A stretch of 64,000 nt of DNA, taken from the NCBI RefSeq assembly GCF_016086655.4, contig NC_052141.2, positions 10,416,001 through 10,480,000 on the forward strand. Direction: 5' to 3'. A program made the translations under genes and the position numbers. The first letter of the stretch is position 1. The number at the start of each line of letters is the position of its first letter. The stretch is from Lepeophtheirus salmonis (Eukaryota > Arthropoda > Copepoda > Siphonostomatoida > Caligidae). The notes under the pieces are model-generated. The model was given only the letters and a program-made list of their open reading frames with translations. It was not told the DNA's origin and did no database searches. Below are positions 1-12,200 of the stretch, one piece after another.

Positions 1-389
1 CGTGTGTGAATGCCCCCTGGATGTTAAACAATGGACCATTAGAAACACACATATTGCATACATATATGACATCTGAGTGAAAAAGGAGTAGCATTCCATG
101 TGTCGTTATCATCAAGTGTGCAAGTAGTTAATGACAGTCGATATTAATTACATCCCATTTCATGAACGTTATTATTACTTACAAGGACTACTTAAGAGAA
201 GGTGGGACTGGAAACAGAGCTGAGTCAGCTGTTGAATGTAGTCCTTTAAATTGTTTGTGATGTTATAAAAGTGGTGGCATCTAGGAAAGTTCGCCGTTGG
301 AAAATTTGCTATAGGCAAATTCGTCATTTAAATAACAAGGTTTTAAAAACTTATTAATTATTATTGAGCATTTCTAAATTATTCTGGTT

Positions 390-1293
390 ATGTTAAAAAA
401 ATAAATCGAAAATCAACATGGGAGTCCTAACAATTTGAAGAATGCTTAGAAGAAGAGCACCTTAGCTGTCATGACATTTCATTGGATCAGCAACAATCAG
501 TCGTGACAAGGAATGAGGGGTAGACGGAAATAACCAAGGACATTGGCGAGAATTATTCCGATGTCGATCTTCAATTGTAATTGGAGTCCAAGAAGGACTT
601 ATAATCTTAACTCCGCAACAAATTCTCAAGGTCTTTTATGAACACGCACAAATCTTCAATCATGTTTTAAGTATAATTGAATGTAGTAGAAAAATAATTT
701 AACTACTTTGGAGTTAAATAAAAATGACAACAGGTGAGGAATAGAAAATTCATTTTTGAGATTAGCAAATCAAAAAAGCGGGCCAGCTAAATAATACACA
801 CATTGACATGATTTACATCACTAAGTAAAAATGCGTATCTGACGGGATTATTTAATCATAATCATGGACGGATAATGAATTTATGTAAGTCCGGTGTGTT
901 TTTTAGCTGGCCCGTTAATTTGTTATTGGAAGTATCAAGAAGGAATTTTATTTTCCTTAGTAGTTGTCATAATTTTTTAATTCCTGAGTAGTGAATATCC
1001 TTTCTTAAATAGATTCAATCATATTCAAACCCCGTTTCAACGTTCTTATGTGCTCATAAAAGACGGAGCGTAACCCTAAGGATTTGTTGCAGAATAATAC
1101 TTGTAAGTCCTTGTTGGACTTCGAGTGGAATTGAGGATCTACATTGGAGTCATTCTTTTTTATTTCCATCTACCTCGTCACCACTGATTGTAGCTGAGCT
1201 AATGAAACGTCATGAGCATTATTCTTTCTCTCCTCAACATATTTCAAATTGTTAGGGTTACCATGTTGATTTTTGGTTTCTTTTTTTAACATG
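390..1293. repeat. R1 foldback element, about 0.9 kb
   Basis: The left arm (about 390-730) and right arm (about 1050-1293) are imperfect inverted copies. Both outer ends read TTAAAAAAA followed by ATCAACATGG and CCTAACAATTTGAA, in opposite orientation. Arm landmarks are a GTCCAA(C/G)AAGGACTTA motif and a GTCTTTTATGAGCAC-like motif. No coding frame survives in it. Partial arms of the same family recur near 7745-8110, 11200-11290, 17230-17740, 42280-42330 and 44525-45130. It is a non-autonomous DNA element of unknown class; the inverted arms were read directly. Confidence 0.75.
779..914. repeat. Core short inverted-repeat element inside the R1 foldback
   Basis: CGGGCCAGCTAAATAATACA at the left is mirrored by TTTTAGCTGGCCCG at the right, about 136 bp apart, forming a MITE-like core in the centre of the foldback. 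A related core (GGGCCCGCTAC ... CTAGCTGGCC) sits beside the R1 arm near 8138-8222, so the core is probably part of the family and not a chance insertion. Confidence 0.6.
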
Positions 1294-1634
1294 CCCATTC
1301 CACACTTGAGTTTCACCTTTGGTCATGGAAGTCTATCGACGTCATTTTCTTTTCTTTTTCCCATTTGAGTCATAGATCCTGCTTATATATAATTTGTTTT
1401 TATAGAATTTATTGAAGAATTGATACTTGTACAAATATGTGCAAATCAAGAAGTAGGGTCAGCTAGTGAAAGTGAAGAAGTAGTTCAGGCAAAGGAAGGA
1501 AATGAGGTTGTTGAATCTGAGATCAAAAGAATAAAAATATGGAAAGCAAAGGAGAGCCAATTTGAGGGATATATGTAGATGCAGAAGATCCAATAGACTT
1601 TTGCATCCATATTTTTACAAATAATATATCGATT

Positions 1635-1860
1635 TTTTGGTGGAGCATCGGGAAAAGTAGAACTATGGTTCATTGTCCTATGGGCCCTTTCCAATTGCCT
1701 GTATCGTTAGTCGTCGAGTCTTTAGGTCAATTTTTGGTAGAGCATTAGTCAAAGTAGAACTATGAAATAATACACCACGAAAAACGATGCAGACAATAGG
1801 GAAGGGTTCATAGGGCAGTAAAATAGTTCTACTTTGCCCGATGATCCACCAAAATTTGAC
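1635..1860. repeat. Three copies of a 'catcgg-aaagtagaactat' motif, one inverted
   Basis: A block containing GGTGGAGCATCGGGAAAAGT at 1641-1660 recurs directly near 1732-1760 and inverted near 1826-1856. The first and third copies extend into 'cctatgggccctttcc' and its inverted equivalent, so the outer pair forms an imperfect palindrome of about 220 bp. No coding capacity was seen. Confidence 0.6.
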
Positions 1861-2222
1861 TTAATTTGATAGATGACATGGTTTTTAATACCAACCTTTA
1901 CGAAAACTTAGAAGGAAAAATCCATGGGATTGGCATCTAAGGAATTCAAAACACTTCTTTGAATAAACATGGAAATGTCTTATGTCAAATATCCAAGATT
2001 AAGAATGTTAATCAAAATGGAACCATTCCTGTACATAATCAAGAAAATTATAGCTCTGCAATGGATCCGGAAGAATTTCAGTCGGTCCATAAAATGATGT
2101 TTCCCTTCATGGTACAACTATCAATCAAATAATATATGTATTCCCAAAAACCTTAGACCTGTACAGGTGAATATTTCGTTTTAAGATAAAGTTCCAAGTG
2201 ATTTTTTTACATCACTAAAAAT

Positions 2223-2345
2223 TAGTGTTGGATCGGTCTGATTTCTTAATCGGTCTGCTCCACTCCTCTTTCAGTTTTTATTTTATTTCTTGGTCCGATC
2301 TTTTTTACCATTTAATGGTCCTTCAGCCCTCACTACAGGACTCTA
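2223..2345. repeat. R2 'GGTCT' repeat fragment
   Basis: Starts AGTGTTGGATCGGTCTGATT and continues through a pyrimidine-rich CCACTCCTCTTTCAGTTTTT block to GATCTTTTTTACCATT and GGTCCTTCAG. The same order of blocks recurs at 40797-40930, and inverted at 10312-10440 and 20250-20370, so this is one end of a dispersed element. Confidence 0.65.
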
Positions 2346-2858
2346 GGGAAAGATAAACAATTCAATCTAAATACAAGGAACTACTAATTTTAAGGTAATC
2401 AGGATTGATAACTACTAAAGCCTTGAGTGTCCACTCTTTTCCTAGAGTTATTTAATGATACCTAGCTAAATACCAAAAAGGTGAAACAATAACAAGCAAA
2501 TGTATAAAGTAAAACATAGTGATAAAAAATACATAAGCACTCTGTATTTATCTCTATTAGGAAAATGAATAGAATTCGTGTACTGCAGTCAACAGTCAAC
2601 CTGGTTATTTACTATTAATTATTAATGTTAAAATTCTAAATAATTCTATAAATTATAACATACTCAACTGTAGTTAGTTATATTTGGCTAGATGTTTATG
2701 TCAGTTTCATTTGTTTTGAATGATGTAAAATGACGTCATAGTATCAGTTGAAGAATCCTATATACTCAAAAGGAAAAAACCCGATCACGTTGATATATTA
2801 AACAGAGACAATACAGTAAATATACAAATTAAAATAGTATTTTTTAAATACTACAGAT

Positions 2859-5139
2859 ATGTTGAAGTCGAATGCGGAACACTCCTTTATACTTTCTGCT
2901 CTGAGTGAGGGAAAGCGACTTGATGGTCGTAAATTGGATGAACGACGTGATCTAACTATCCACTTCGGGCGTGAATGGGGCACAACAGAGGTCAAACTTG
3001 GAGAAACAAGAGTCTTGGCCTCAACCTCCTGCTCAGTTGGTGAGCCTCAAAGTTCTCGTCCTAATGAGGGTGTCCTTAAAAGTAATTTTATAGAATAAAT
3101 ATTCCTTAATCAAATTTGCAACAATTTTAATGTTATTCATTTTTCTATAGTTCGTATGGAGCCTCTAGCCAAGCGCTCCATGACAACAGAGGCCCTTGTG
3201 GAGTTAAATCGAGTTATTGAGCGGGTTTTGAAGCAGTCTAAATGCTTGGACATGGAGTCTCTATGTATAAGCTCCGAAGAGAAAGTGTGGATCATTAGTT
3301 TAGAAATGACTATTTTGAATGATGCAGGAAATGCTGCAGACTGTGCTTCTGTTGCAGGATTAGCTGCTCTTTGTCATTTCAAGAGACCTGATGTCACTCT
3401 TAAAGGTTTAAAAAACACGGATTCTATTGTTATGATGCATTTCATTACGTTACGTTTTAAGTTATTCGAAAAATTAGCGTGCATTAGTTTGTCAATTTAA
3501 TTGGCTTAAGGAAATATGATCTCCTTTGGTGAACGTTTTTGTAAATATCTGTGACTCATCAACACGAAAGCAAGCTAGAATGAGTATCCTCGAAAATTAC
3601 ATTTCGAGAGTTGAGGGCCAAATTGTCATAATTCAAAAATTACAAATATTCATGATATTGCCTATATGTCTTCATAGAAGTATAATATTTAACAACTGAG
3701 AAATTCAGACCGATGAAATAAATTTATCAGATCTATTTGATTGTAAATGGAAACACTATTATTTGGAATAAAAGGTTATAATTTACAGGGTTAATTATGT
3801 CAAGTAAATACTTGAGTTACGACAATTTGGCTCTCATCCCAAAGTTTTTGTATTTTTCGAAAAATTATCGTTCATTTCTACGATTAAATTCCACTTAGAG
3901 TAGCCAAAATTGTTCATCACAAGAAATTGTTCGACTTAATTGAAAGGGATCATACTGGGGCCCTTACAAGTATCTTAGATCAAACTATAGATAAAATTGT
4001 TGGGTATCTTAAATCATCCCAAAAATTTGAATACTAATCTTATTATGTACTAAAGTATGTCTATGTAATTTTGGACTGTATGTATATATCAAGTAAAAAA
4101 ATACATTGGGATTTTTGCATAGATATGTATTCAATGTTCACGAACCATATTTGTACTTGATAAAAAAACGTGGGATATACTTGATATAAACTGTTTTTAA
4201 TATCGTAGATATGAAAAACTGTGTAGCAAGTTACTTCGTTGTCAAAAATGATATTTTTTGCTCAAATTAATCTCCTTATACTTTCAGTCAAAATCTACGT
4301 TTGAAAAGTAGATTATCAATATTTTGATAACTTAACATCAGAAATGAGTCTCAAAATAATCATATTGCACTTGTTACAATTACACCATATTGAATAAACC
4401 CTTATTGCGGTTGAAGTCTTTAAAATTCCATTAATGACTCATTCTTGATTTCAATATTTAATTTTCGATCTAAAATGCAAATTAAATTTAAATCCATCAT
4501 AACAATAGCTAATACTACTCCAAAGGTGATAAAATCCGTATACATCCTTTCTACGAACGGGATCCGGTTTCTCTTGCGGTTCACCATCATCCAGTTTTAT
4601 CTACTTTTGCACTTTATGGAAGAGTCGCTCTTTCGGATCCTAGTCGCGATGAGGAAGTTGTGATGGACGGCAAAGTTGTATTAGGAATGAATCCATATCG
4701 AGAGATTTGTGCACTGCATTTAGCCGGTCAAAAGCTTGTTGATAAAAGACTTGTTCTTCAATTAGCATCTAAAGCCGCTGAATATGCCAAGAATATAGTT
4801 AATAAACTAAAAAATGAGCTGAAACTCGATGAAAAGGCTCGTAAAATGAAAGAAAATCCTTGTTTAGCAAATGCAATAAGGGAAGAGGCAACGCTTTTTA
4901 AGCATTTGAAGGATACTCATGACTCTTTGGACGTAAAGAAATGGTCATCTGTCAAAGAGCCTCCTTCTCTGAGTGAGGGTGTCCCTGTTACAATTACGGA
5001 ACCTACTGAAGGAGTTTATGAAATGATACCTGTGGATACTGAAGTCGTCAAAATGGAAGAAGATGAGGAAGAGGAAGTTATTACTGTGAAAGGGTCGGAC
5101 GTCGAGTCTGGAAAAACTATTATCAATGCTCAAGCCTAA
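2859..5139 (+). CDS. EXOSC9: Exosome complex component RRP45 (EXOSC9), three exons
   Basis: CDS join(2859..3081, 3151..3405, 4526..5139), 363 codons plus stop; I joined it from splice sites with matching phases. EXOSC9 is one of the six RNase PH-fold ring subunits of the RNA exosome, acting in 3'-5' RNA processing and decay in nucleus and cytoplasm. The ring itself is catalytically inactive in animals. Diagnostic stretches are KRLDGRKLDERRDLTIHFG near the N-terminus, CLDMESLCISSEEKVW, the ALCHFKRPDV block that precedes intron 2, and VMDGKVVLGMNPYREICALH in the third exon. The tail is acidic (EEDEEEEV), as in the family, but much shorter than the long vertebrate tail. Intron 1 (3082-3150, 69 nt) is GTAATT...CTATAG; intron 2 (3406-4525, 1120 nt) carries repeat DNA. 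The start is the first ATG of the conserved reading frame. CLN3 follows 200 bp downstream on the same strand. Confidence 0.93.
3810..4040. repeat. R3 dispersed repeat copy within EXOSC9 intron 2
   Basis: Shares with 13055-13345, 17745-17905, 31895-32170 and 41230-41400 an ordered set of blocks: TTCATTTCTA(C/T), CACTTA.A.TAG, a TT.ATCAC.A stretch, GAAAGGGA..AT and 'tcttaaatc'. Just upstream, 3590-3640 is partly inverted relative to 3800-3850 (GGCCAAATTGTCATAA against TTACGACAATTTGGCTC), so this copy is part of a small foldback. No coding frame. Confidence 0.55.
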
Positions 5140-5338
5140 AATGTCCTTTATCTATTTTCTTCACTTAATATACGTATATGTTTGAATTGTTTGACCAAAT
5201 CCAATTTTTGTCATTTTAAATTTCATATGAATCCATTGAAATGCAGTAACCCACACAAGAAACGCACTATGTGCATATGATTGATCTCTTCTCCCTCTTA
5301 CAGACATCTAATTATATATTTTATTTATCTTTTTCAAG

Positions 5339-6807
5339 ATGAGAGTAAAAGTTGGATACTGGATTCTTGGTTTATGTAATAACTTTGGCTATGTGGTAAT
5401 GCTGTCTTCCGCCATGGATATTTTGAATCCATCTCACATCAACGGGGAAAATTTTATACGAATCGTTGGTAAGAGTTTAGATACCAGGATTATAATTTTT
5501 AGTTGTCTCATTTTCTCCCGTGTTATTTTCAGAATCTCAAACCAACGCTACGAATCCAAATCCTAGGGATTGCAATCCCATTTCCACTGGAGCTGTCTTA
5601 CTGGCTGATGTAATCCCTACAATAATTATTAAAATATTAATTCCATTTGTGTCCGTGGGATTTCATTTCCGAATCGCGTCCTCTGTTATTCTTAGTATCT
5701 TTAGTTTTATTCTTGTTGGGATCTCGCATAGTGCTGAATCAACATTTGCTGGTATAGTATGCACTTCTCTCGCTAGTGGACTTGGTGAGCTCTCCTTTTT
5801 GGGACTCATGTCACGATTTCCGGAAAGTGTTGTGTCATTTTGGAGTTCTGGGACAGGTGCAGCTGGTATTGCCGGAGCAACAACATATGCTTTTATGACA
5901 GGACTTGGTAATTTTTGATAATAAATATTTGATTTTTCACCTTTTTACATATTTTTTTCAGGGATTTCATCAAGAACCACTCTTTTATGCATGCTTGTTG
6001 TCCCCCTTATCATGGCTTTCACATTTTGGTTTGTTGTTTATCCTAAAGCTCATCAAAACCAAACCGCATCTACTTTGTAAGATTTTTAACGAATTGCTCT
6101 AGTTATATGAATTTATACTTACATATCTTATCATTTATCTTAATAGAGGATATGAATCTCTTGGCTTGTTTGACGTGCGCTCAGACCCCGATTCTTCAGA
6201 CGTGGAAGAGGAAGAAGATGTACTCCGATTTCATATACCTAGTAATAATCAGGCTCGCGAATTAAATTTTAGAGCGCGGTTATCCTATGTTCCAGAACTA
6301 TTAAAGTATATGCTACCCTTGGGCATCGTGTACTTTTTTGAGTATCTAGTGAACCAAGGACTCTTTGAATTGTTGTATTTCCCGGAATTTAAGGTTTTTA
6401 ATCACCATGAGCAATATCGTTGGTATCAAGTTATTTATCAAGTAGGAGTTTTCATTTCTCGATCATCGTTGATGTGTTTCTCAGTACAAAGAATCTGGAT
6501 TATTTCTATCCTTCAGATCATTAACTTTTTTATATTCCTACCTCAGGCCATATTTAGGTTTATGCCCTCTTACTGGTTAGTCTTTGGCTTAGTTTTTTGG
6601 GAAGGATTATTGGGGGGCTGTGCCTATGTGAATACTTTTACCAACATCCGAAAAAATATACCAGAACTGTCTCGCCAAGAATTTGCTTTAAGTTTCAGTA
6701 GCTTGGCAGACTCTCTGGGAATCGCCATCTCGGGATTCATAGCTTTGCCTCTCCATAAATTCATTTGTAATATGCCAATAATGAAATTACCCATTAAGAA
6801 TTTATAG
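5339..6807 (+). CDS. CLN3: Battenin / CLN3 lysosomal membrane protein, four exons
   Basis: CDS join(5339..5468, 5533..5907, 5962..6076, 6147..6807), 426 codons plus stop, close to the roughly 438 residues of the human protein. CLN3 is a multi-pass membrane protein of lysosomes and late endosomes, related in fold to MFS transporters; loss in humans causes juvenile neuronal ceroid lipofuscinosis. Clear family blocks are GYWILGLCNNFGYVVMLSSA at the N-terminus, TGAVLLADVIPT, SSGTGAAGIAGATTYAF, EYLVNQGLFELLYFPEF, QYRWYQVIYQVGVFISRSSL, GLLGGCAYVNTF and a C-terminal LPLHKFIC. An N-glycosylation sequon (NAT, about residue 48) lies in the first lumenal loop, and an acidic cytosolic loop (DVEEEEDV) follows the fourth exon's start. 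Three short introns (64, 54 and 70 nt) have GTAAG/GTAAT donors and pyrimidine-rich or TAATAG acceptors. The C-terminus runs about ten residues past the usual LPLH..C end. Confidence 0.94.
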
Positions 6808-7744
6808 TGTAATCTCTAGGTACTTATTCTTACCCATCTCCATGTGCTTCTAAATTTTTATTTCTAATTGTTTTGCTCTTCTTTTCTGTGATATTTTTTT
6901 GTAAGTATTAATTAAGCTCATCTACTTGATTTTTATTCATGATTGATTAAATGAATAATTAATGTATATTTAAAGTTCTTATTTTTCGTTAAAATATATA
7001 ATTAAATAGATTGGTTGTTATTCAGGGGCTAGTTGACAAGAAATTCAGTTTTTGACAAATAACTCAGTTGGTAGAATGATTATTCAACGCCAAAACAACG
7101 ACAGAGGTCCAAAATAAGGGAAATTAGTGATAGCTGAATGGGCAAGTAAGTTAGTGGATTAGTGGACTAACGAAAAATTCGTAGGTGCCCACTGCCACTA
7201 AATTAATTTATTTCTCGAATGCATTGTGTTCAATGTTTATTCAATAGTATCCTTTCTATAATTAGCAACATCCACAAATGTTGGATAAAATAAATTCATA
7301 CTTAAAATGAAAACACTTGTTCTTGATTTGAAAACAATCATTCTTAGATATTTTCCAGCCATCCTTTCAATTAATTCTGACGTCATTGTAAAATTCATTA
7401 CTCCTACTTTTCCCAAACGAACCGAAGAGAGAGTAGTTTTTAGTTATGTGATATAAGTAAAAACTATTTATACAAATTATATGTAGTAAATAATTGTACC
7501 AGGTATGAAGAAAATATTTGGAATATTAGGTATTTTATAAGATAAACACCATATGAAATGGATCAAAATATATCTATTGCTAATACATTCATAAGTTTAG
7601 GAAAATGATCGATGTACATTGTAACCGAGGAACAACATTACAAATAACCTCTCGCTAAAACGTTGATGAATTTGACTATTCACAAGACTAAGTAATGAAC
7701 TAGCATTGTGACTTTCCTCAGGGACTACTATTTACTTTGCTCTA
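6808..7744. other. Intergenic, no gene seen
   Basis: AT-rich sequence downstream of CLN3. At 7050-7075 a CAGTTGGTAGA motif resembles a tRNA internal A box, but no convincing B box or clover-leaf follows. Otherwise nothing recognisable. Confidence 0.5.
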
Positions 7745-8240
7745 CCCAACATAATAATTTAGAGCACGTTTGAAATTTGAAAAATGTTTAGGTGTACAGC
7801 AGTTAAGCTGTGATGATGTTTCATTAGATCAGTTACAAACAGCTGTGAGGACGGAGGAAGGAAATATATAAAAACATTGGCAATAATTACTCAATTGTAC
7901 TCAGAGTCCAACAAGGACTTACAATTATAACTCTGCAAAAAATCGTCAAAGATACTGTCCGTCTTTTATGAGCACACACGAATGTTCCATCAGGTTTAGA
8001 ATATTATTGAATGTAGAGAAAGAAGTTTACTACTGAGGAGCAAGTGTATTTCTATTAACCATGCTCAGAGTTAAATAATAATGGCAACAGCTGAGGGATA
8101 GAAAGTTCATATTTCAAATTATCAATTCCAAAAAAACGGGCCCGCTACAAAAAATACAAAGTCTTAACCTTGACTGCCGAAAGGAAAAGGAAACATTTGA
8201 AAAAAACCTATTCTAGCTGGCCTTCTGTTTTTTTCTTGAT
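7745..8240. repeat. R1 partial copy: left arm plus core
   Basis: The arm (about 7760-8030) matches the 430-690 arm of the first foldback: CAGTTAAGCTGTGATGATGT, GAGTCCAACAAGGACTTACA and CGTCTTTTATGAGCACACAC. It is followed by the GGGCCCGCTAC...CTAGCTGGCC core near 8138-8222. No right arm was found, so the copy is truncated. Confidence 0.65.
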
Positions 8241-9099
8241 GCCAAGTGTTCATGGATAATTTTATCCTATTAAGTATCAATGACAGAATATGAAATGACA
8301 TGAATTCTAAACGAAAGCCCTTGATTGATGTAAATTTACGTAAAAATTCAAATTCTATAAATGTAATACCTTTTTTTATTTCATAATACGTAGAGTCAGC
8401 TGCTTTGGGTTATACAAGAGTCAACTGATGAAAATTAATGAAAACAGCTAAAAGGGAAATAGGTACACAGTTTCTTTGTATACTTCAAAAACTGGTCGTG
8501 CCGGTGGTTCAAATCGGTGTATATTTGATAATTTTTGACAATAGACACGGGTGTCAAAATCATTTTGGTTTTGGGCCGGAAATGCAGCTTAATCTGATCT
8601 CAAGCGACTGGTCAGTAAAACAATTGGAAAATTACATAAAACTAACAGTACGTCGACTTTTTTTTCTTTTAGTCACTAGTACTAATAATTAATTAGTACA
8701 AAAATGAATAAATCATCTATAAACTTCTTTATCATTTGATTTTTTTTTTTTTGCTAAATACATTATGAAAAACTTAGGAACTCAAAAAAAGTATGTGGAA
8801 TTTTAACAACACTTTTGCTAAGTTAAACATATATTTAAGTGAGTTATACATAACTGATCACAGTGGCAGTAACAATGTCGCAAAACATCTGGTCACTGCT
8901 TTGTTGAGCTTTAAAAGTATCTCAATTCAAAGCTAAAAGTCTGAATTTTAGTTTAAAAAAAAAGAACCTTTCCAATAAGGGCATGACAATATTTCAAGGA
9001 AAAAAACTGATTTTTGAATGGTTCTCATAAGAAAAGTCCATATATTTGTATACCATAGCGTACAGGAAGATAAAGAAAAAAAAAAGGATGATTATTATG

Positions 9100-9105
9100 T
9101 TTATT
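9100..9105 (-). terminator. Putative AATAAA poly(A) signal of the FN2 gene
   Basis: AATAAA on the minus strand about 110 nt downstream of the TGA at 9213-9215. Position and sequence fit, but it is unproven in AT-rich DNA. Confidence 0.4.
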
Positions 9106-9212
9106 GAATTTTTATGAATTATATTCGACTTCAAGGAATAATGGTGTTACAAGTGTTAAAACATAATAGTAATGTAGGTGATCCTCCTGAATGTAATAGC
9201 TGTTGATGTGTA

Positions 9213-12200
9213 TCAGCGTCTTCCTTTTTGTAATGGCGCTGCCGCCGTAGATGTTACTACAAGAAATAGAAGTTGTACATATTGGTAAGGTGACAATTAA
9301 ATATAAAATACATATTTGATATAAATAAAGACTTTCAAACTGAAGGAAATATACTAGCCCAAGGAATTTACGAACAACTAAGGATATTTTTGAAGTTTTC
9401 TATTGTCAGAAGTGTTATTAAATGGAAGTAGTCAAAATTGAATAAAAACCCTGGGGGATGAGCATTGTGTATATCTTATATATATACTTTTTTTTCTCGT
9501 GTTATCACATATGTCACATGGAATCCAAAATTGTGGAATAAATCAGTTTGATATTCAGCAAGTAGTAGACGTATGAAATAATCAAGCATGTTCATATGAT
9601 ATTTTTTTGCCCTTCGAGGTCTTTCAAAGCCAGTTTTGAATGATAATAAAAACTTTATTTTCTCCATCTCTTTCTAAAATCTGTCATAAGATCGCTCCTT
9701 CTTTTCTCTCTTCTATTTTTACTTCCCTCTCTCTTTCCTTCAACCTTCATTCTTTGTTTCTATTCCTAAGCATTGCAGACCTCTTCTGCTAGGATATACG
9801 ACTATATCTAAATAAATCTATTTACTAGTGTTGAGACTCGGTCCAGCAACAAGATTTTCTAGACCAATTTTGTGCGGTCTCATATGTTATGGGATGTCAT
9901 TTTTTTTTACAGGATCAACCGTCATTCATATTTTCAAAAAAATCTCAAAAGTATGTAGAACAAATACTTTATACATATAACAACGGGATCAAAATTAATC
10001 CGAGCTATATCTTTTAAAACTTCGGATGACGTCATTATACTTGAAAATACATATGATGTTATGTTATAAACAATTTATCTGTAAAATCGGTCTAGACCGA
10101 TTTTTTTTTTGGTACTCAACTAGACCAAATTTTTCCTTTGGATCGATCTAGACCTAACTTTTATATGAGACCAGTCCAGACCGAGCTTTTTTGAGGAACG
10201 AAAAAATTCGATCCAACAAAAAATATAACCGTCTGAGACCGGTCTGGGATTTCTAGACCGAAATCCAACACTACTGTTTATGTAACGTTGTTGATAATTT
10301 TAAGGGCTAATCCAGAGAGAAGGGGGGAGGACCAAGGTATTGGCCCTCAGGATCGTTGAATGGTAAAAAAGATCAGAACAAAAAAAAAAGAACACAGAAA
10401 GGGGGGGGGGGAGACTGATTAGGCAATCAGGCCTAAGGACTTATCAAACCATACGACTAATATATTTACTAATACGACATCCCATAGGTTTAAGTAAGAT
10501 ACCCCATTTTGAAGGAAAGAATGAGTACTGTATTTGCTTGATAAAATGATAAAAAAGTTTTAAATGATTAAAATTTCACTGTATTTCTAATCAGTGTTCT
10601 ACACGTTGATTGGTTGAAAATGAACTATGTAGCTCTTGCTAAGGTGCTCTGAAGAATTATCAATAGTTATTCAATAATTGTTGCGGGAAAATTGACTAAC
10701 TACTAACTTACTTTGGGCCTTGTTTTGTTCGTTTTTTCTCGTATGAAAGGTTTCGTGATAAGGGAAAGGGAAATCAACAGGCCTCAAAAACCAATTTTAT
10801 ATATACTTTAAGTTCTGTAGGAAAATAAATATTACTTGTATTAGTAGTTTGAGCTGATTTTATTTTCTGTTCTTTCGGCTGCAACGTCGTTGTTGTAGGG
10901 GACGTAGTTATGGTCGTACTGGTTGTTGTTGTCGTGGTCGTAGTTGTTGTCGTGGTTGTTGTTGTAGTGGTCGTAGTGGTTGTTGTTGTCGTGGTCGTAG
11001 TGGTTGTCGTGGTCGTAGTGGTTGCGTAGTTGTTGTTGTAGTTGTCGTAGTTGTTGTTGTGGTCGTAGTAGTCATCGTTGTAGAGGCGGTCGTTTTTTCT
11101 AAGATAAACGTCATTTTAGATCAAATAATATGTTCATGAGTAGAGTTGCAAATTCTAAGCACTACGTAAAAAAAAAATAAAATAATAACAACTCAAAATG
11201 GACATGGCAATCCTGATAATTTGGAGATATTTTGGAGAAGCACAGCCTAGCTCCCATGATTTGGGGAATGGAGCTTGTGCTAATCTCTTTCATCTCAAAG
11301 CTGGTTGTAGAATCTGGTGACCAGAATACTCCTTTGAGGATTTTTTGCCTTGGGAAGTTTCACCCTCATATATATATATATATTATAGCATAAATTTATC
11401 ATCCCGCTTATTTATTCGGGCTTATAATGTGTCTGGGGTTCATTTTAGATTATTTGGAAAGAGCCTAAATTATTTGTGAAGTTTTGGGGGTGAGGTATTT
11501 TGATTTTGTTATTCAATGACGGGAAATTTTTCCAATAGCAATGCTCTCCAATGGCTCCAGGGTAGTTAGAACCATTCCTATGAAATTGATTTAAAAAAGG
11601 GAAGAACAAATTGATTTTATGCGGATTTTCTACTTCGAGTTTCTTCTATGCAAAGTATTCCTTGTAGTAATAAATTAGTATCATAGAGAATGTTTAAGAG
11701 GATTTCTTATATACGCACAAGTAGTTACTTTATACTTAGATGTGATCTCCTCAAGAATGAAAGAATAATGATATGATTAAAAGTTCACATTTTAAATCGC
11801 CGACTACAAAAATCACTTACACTAGAAAACCCTTAGAATTTACAACTCTATTCCTTAGATATATATCAATGTAGATATTAGTCACATATAAACAGATACG
11901 AGTATGATATATCAGAAAAGGAAATAATTCTTTTCATAGATAATTATTAAAAAAGAAAAAAAGAATTACCTGGACAAGTGCTCAGAATGCAATCTCCAAA
12001 TCCAGTAACTCCATTCCAAGAATCGACGCTAGTGGCACACCATTTTTTACCCTCATTATCATTGTCTATACACTCATCAAATTCTTTCCCTTGGTAGATA
12101 AATGGAAACTTACACAAATGACCTGTGTAAGTTTGACATCCTATGAAATAACAAACAAAAATATATAGTAAGTTGTGTAACCAATTAATGAAGGACTAAA

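Noticed and set aside
7050..7105. tRNA-like A box CAGTTGGTAGA
   Set aside because: No acceptor stem pairing and only a poor B box; too weak for a tRNA or SINE call.
8438..8692. B-box-like GGTTCAAATC at about 8507 as a tRNA or SINE promoter
   Set aside because: No matching A box at the proper distance and no clover-leaf.
10908..11114. 68-aa Thr/Gln/Pro/Arg-rich minus-strand frame as an independent gene
   Set aside because: It is the FN2 Thr exon read through the apparent 1-nt deletion; the Gln-Pro-Leu-Arg part is the out-of-frame reading of threonine codons.
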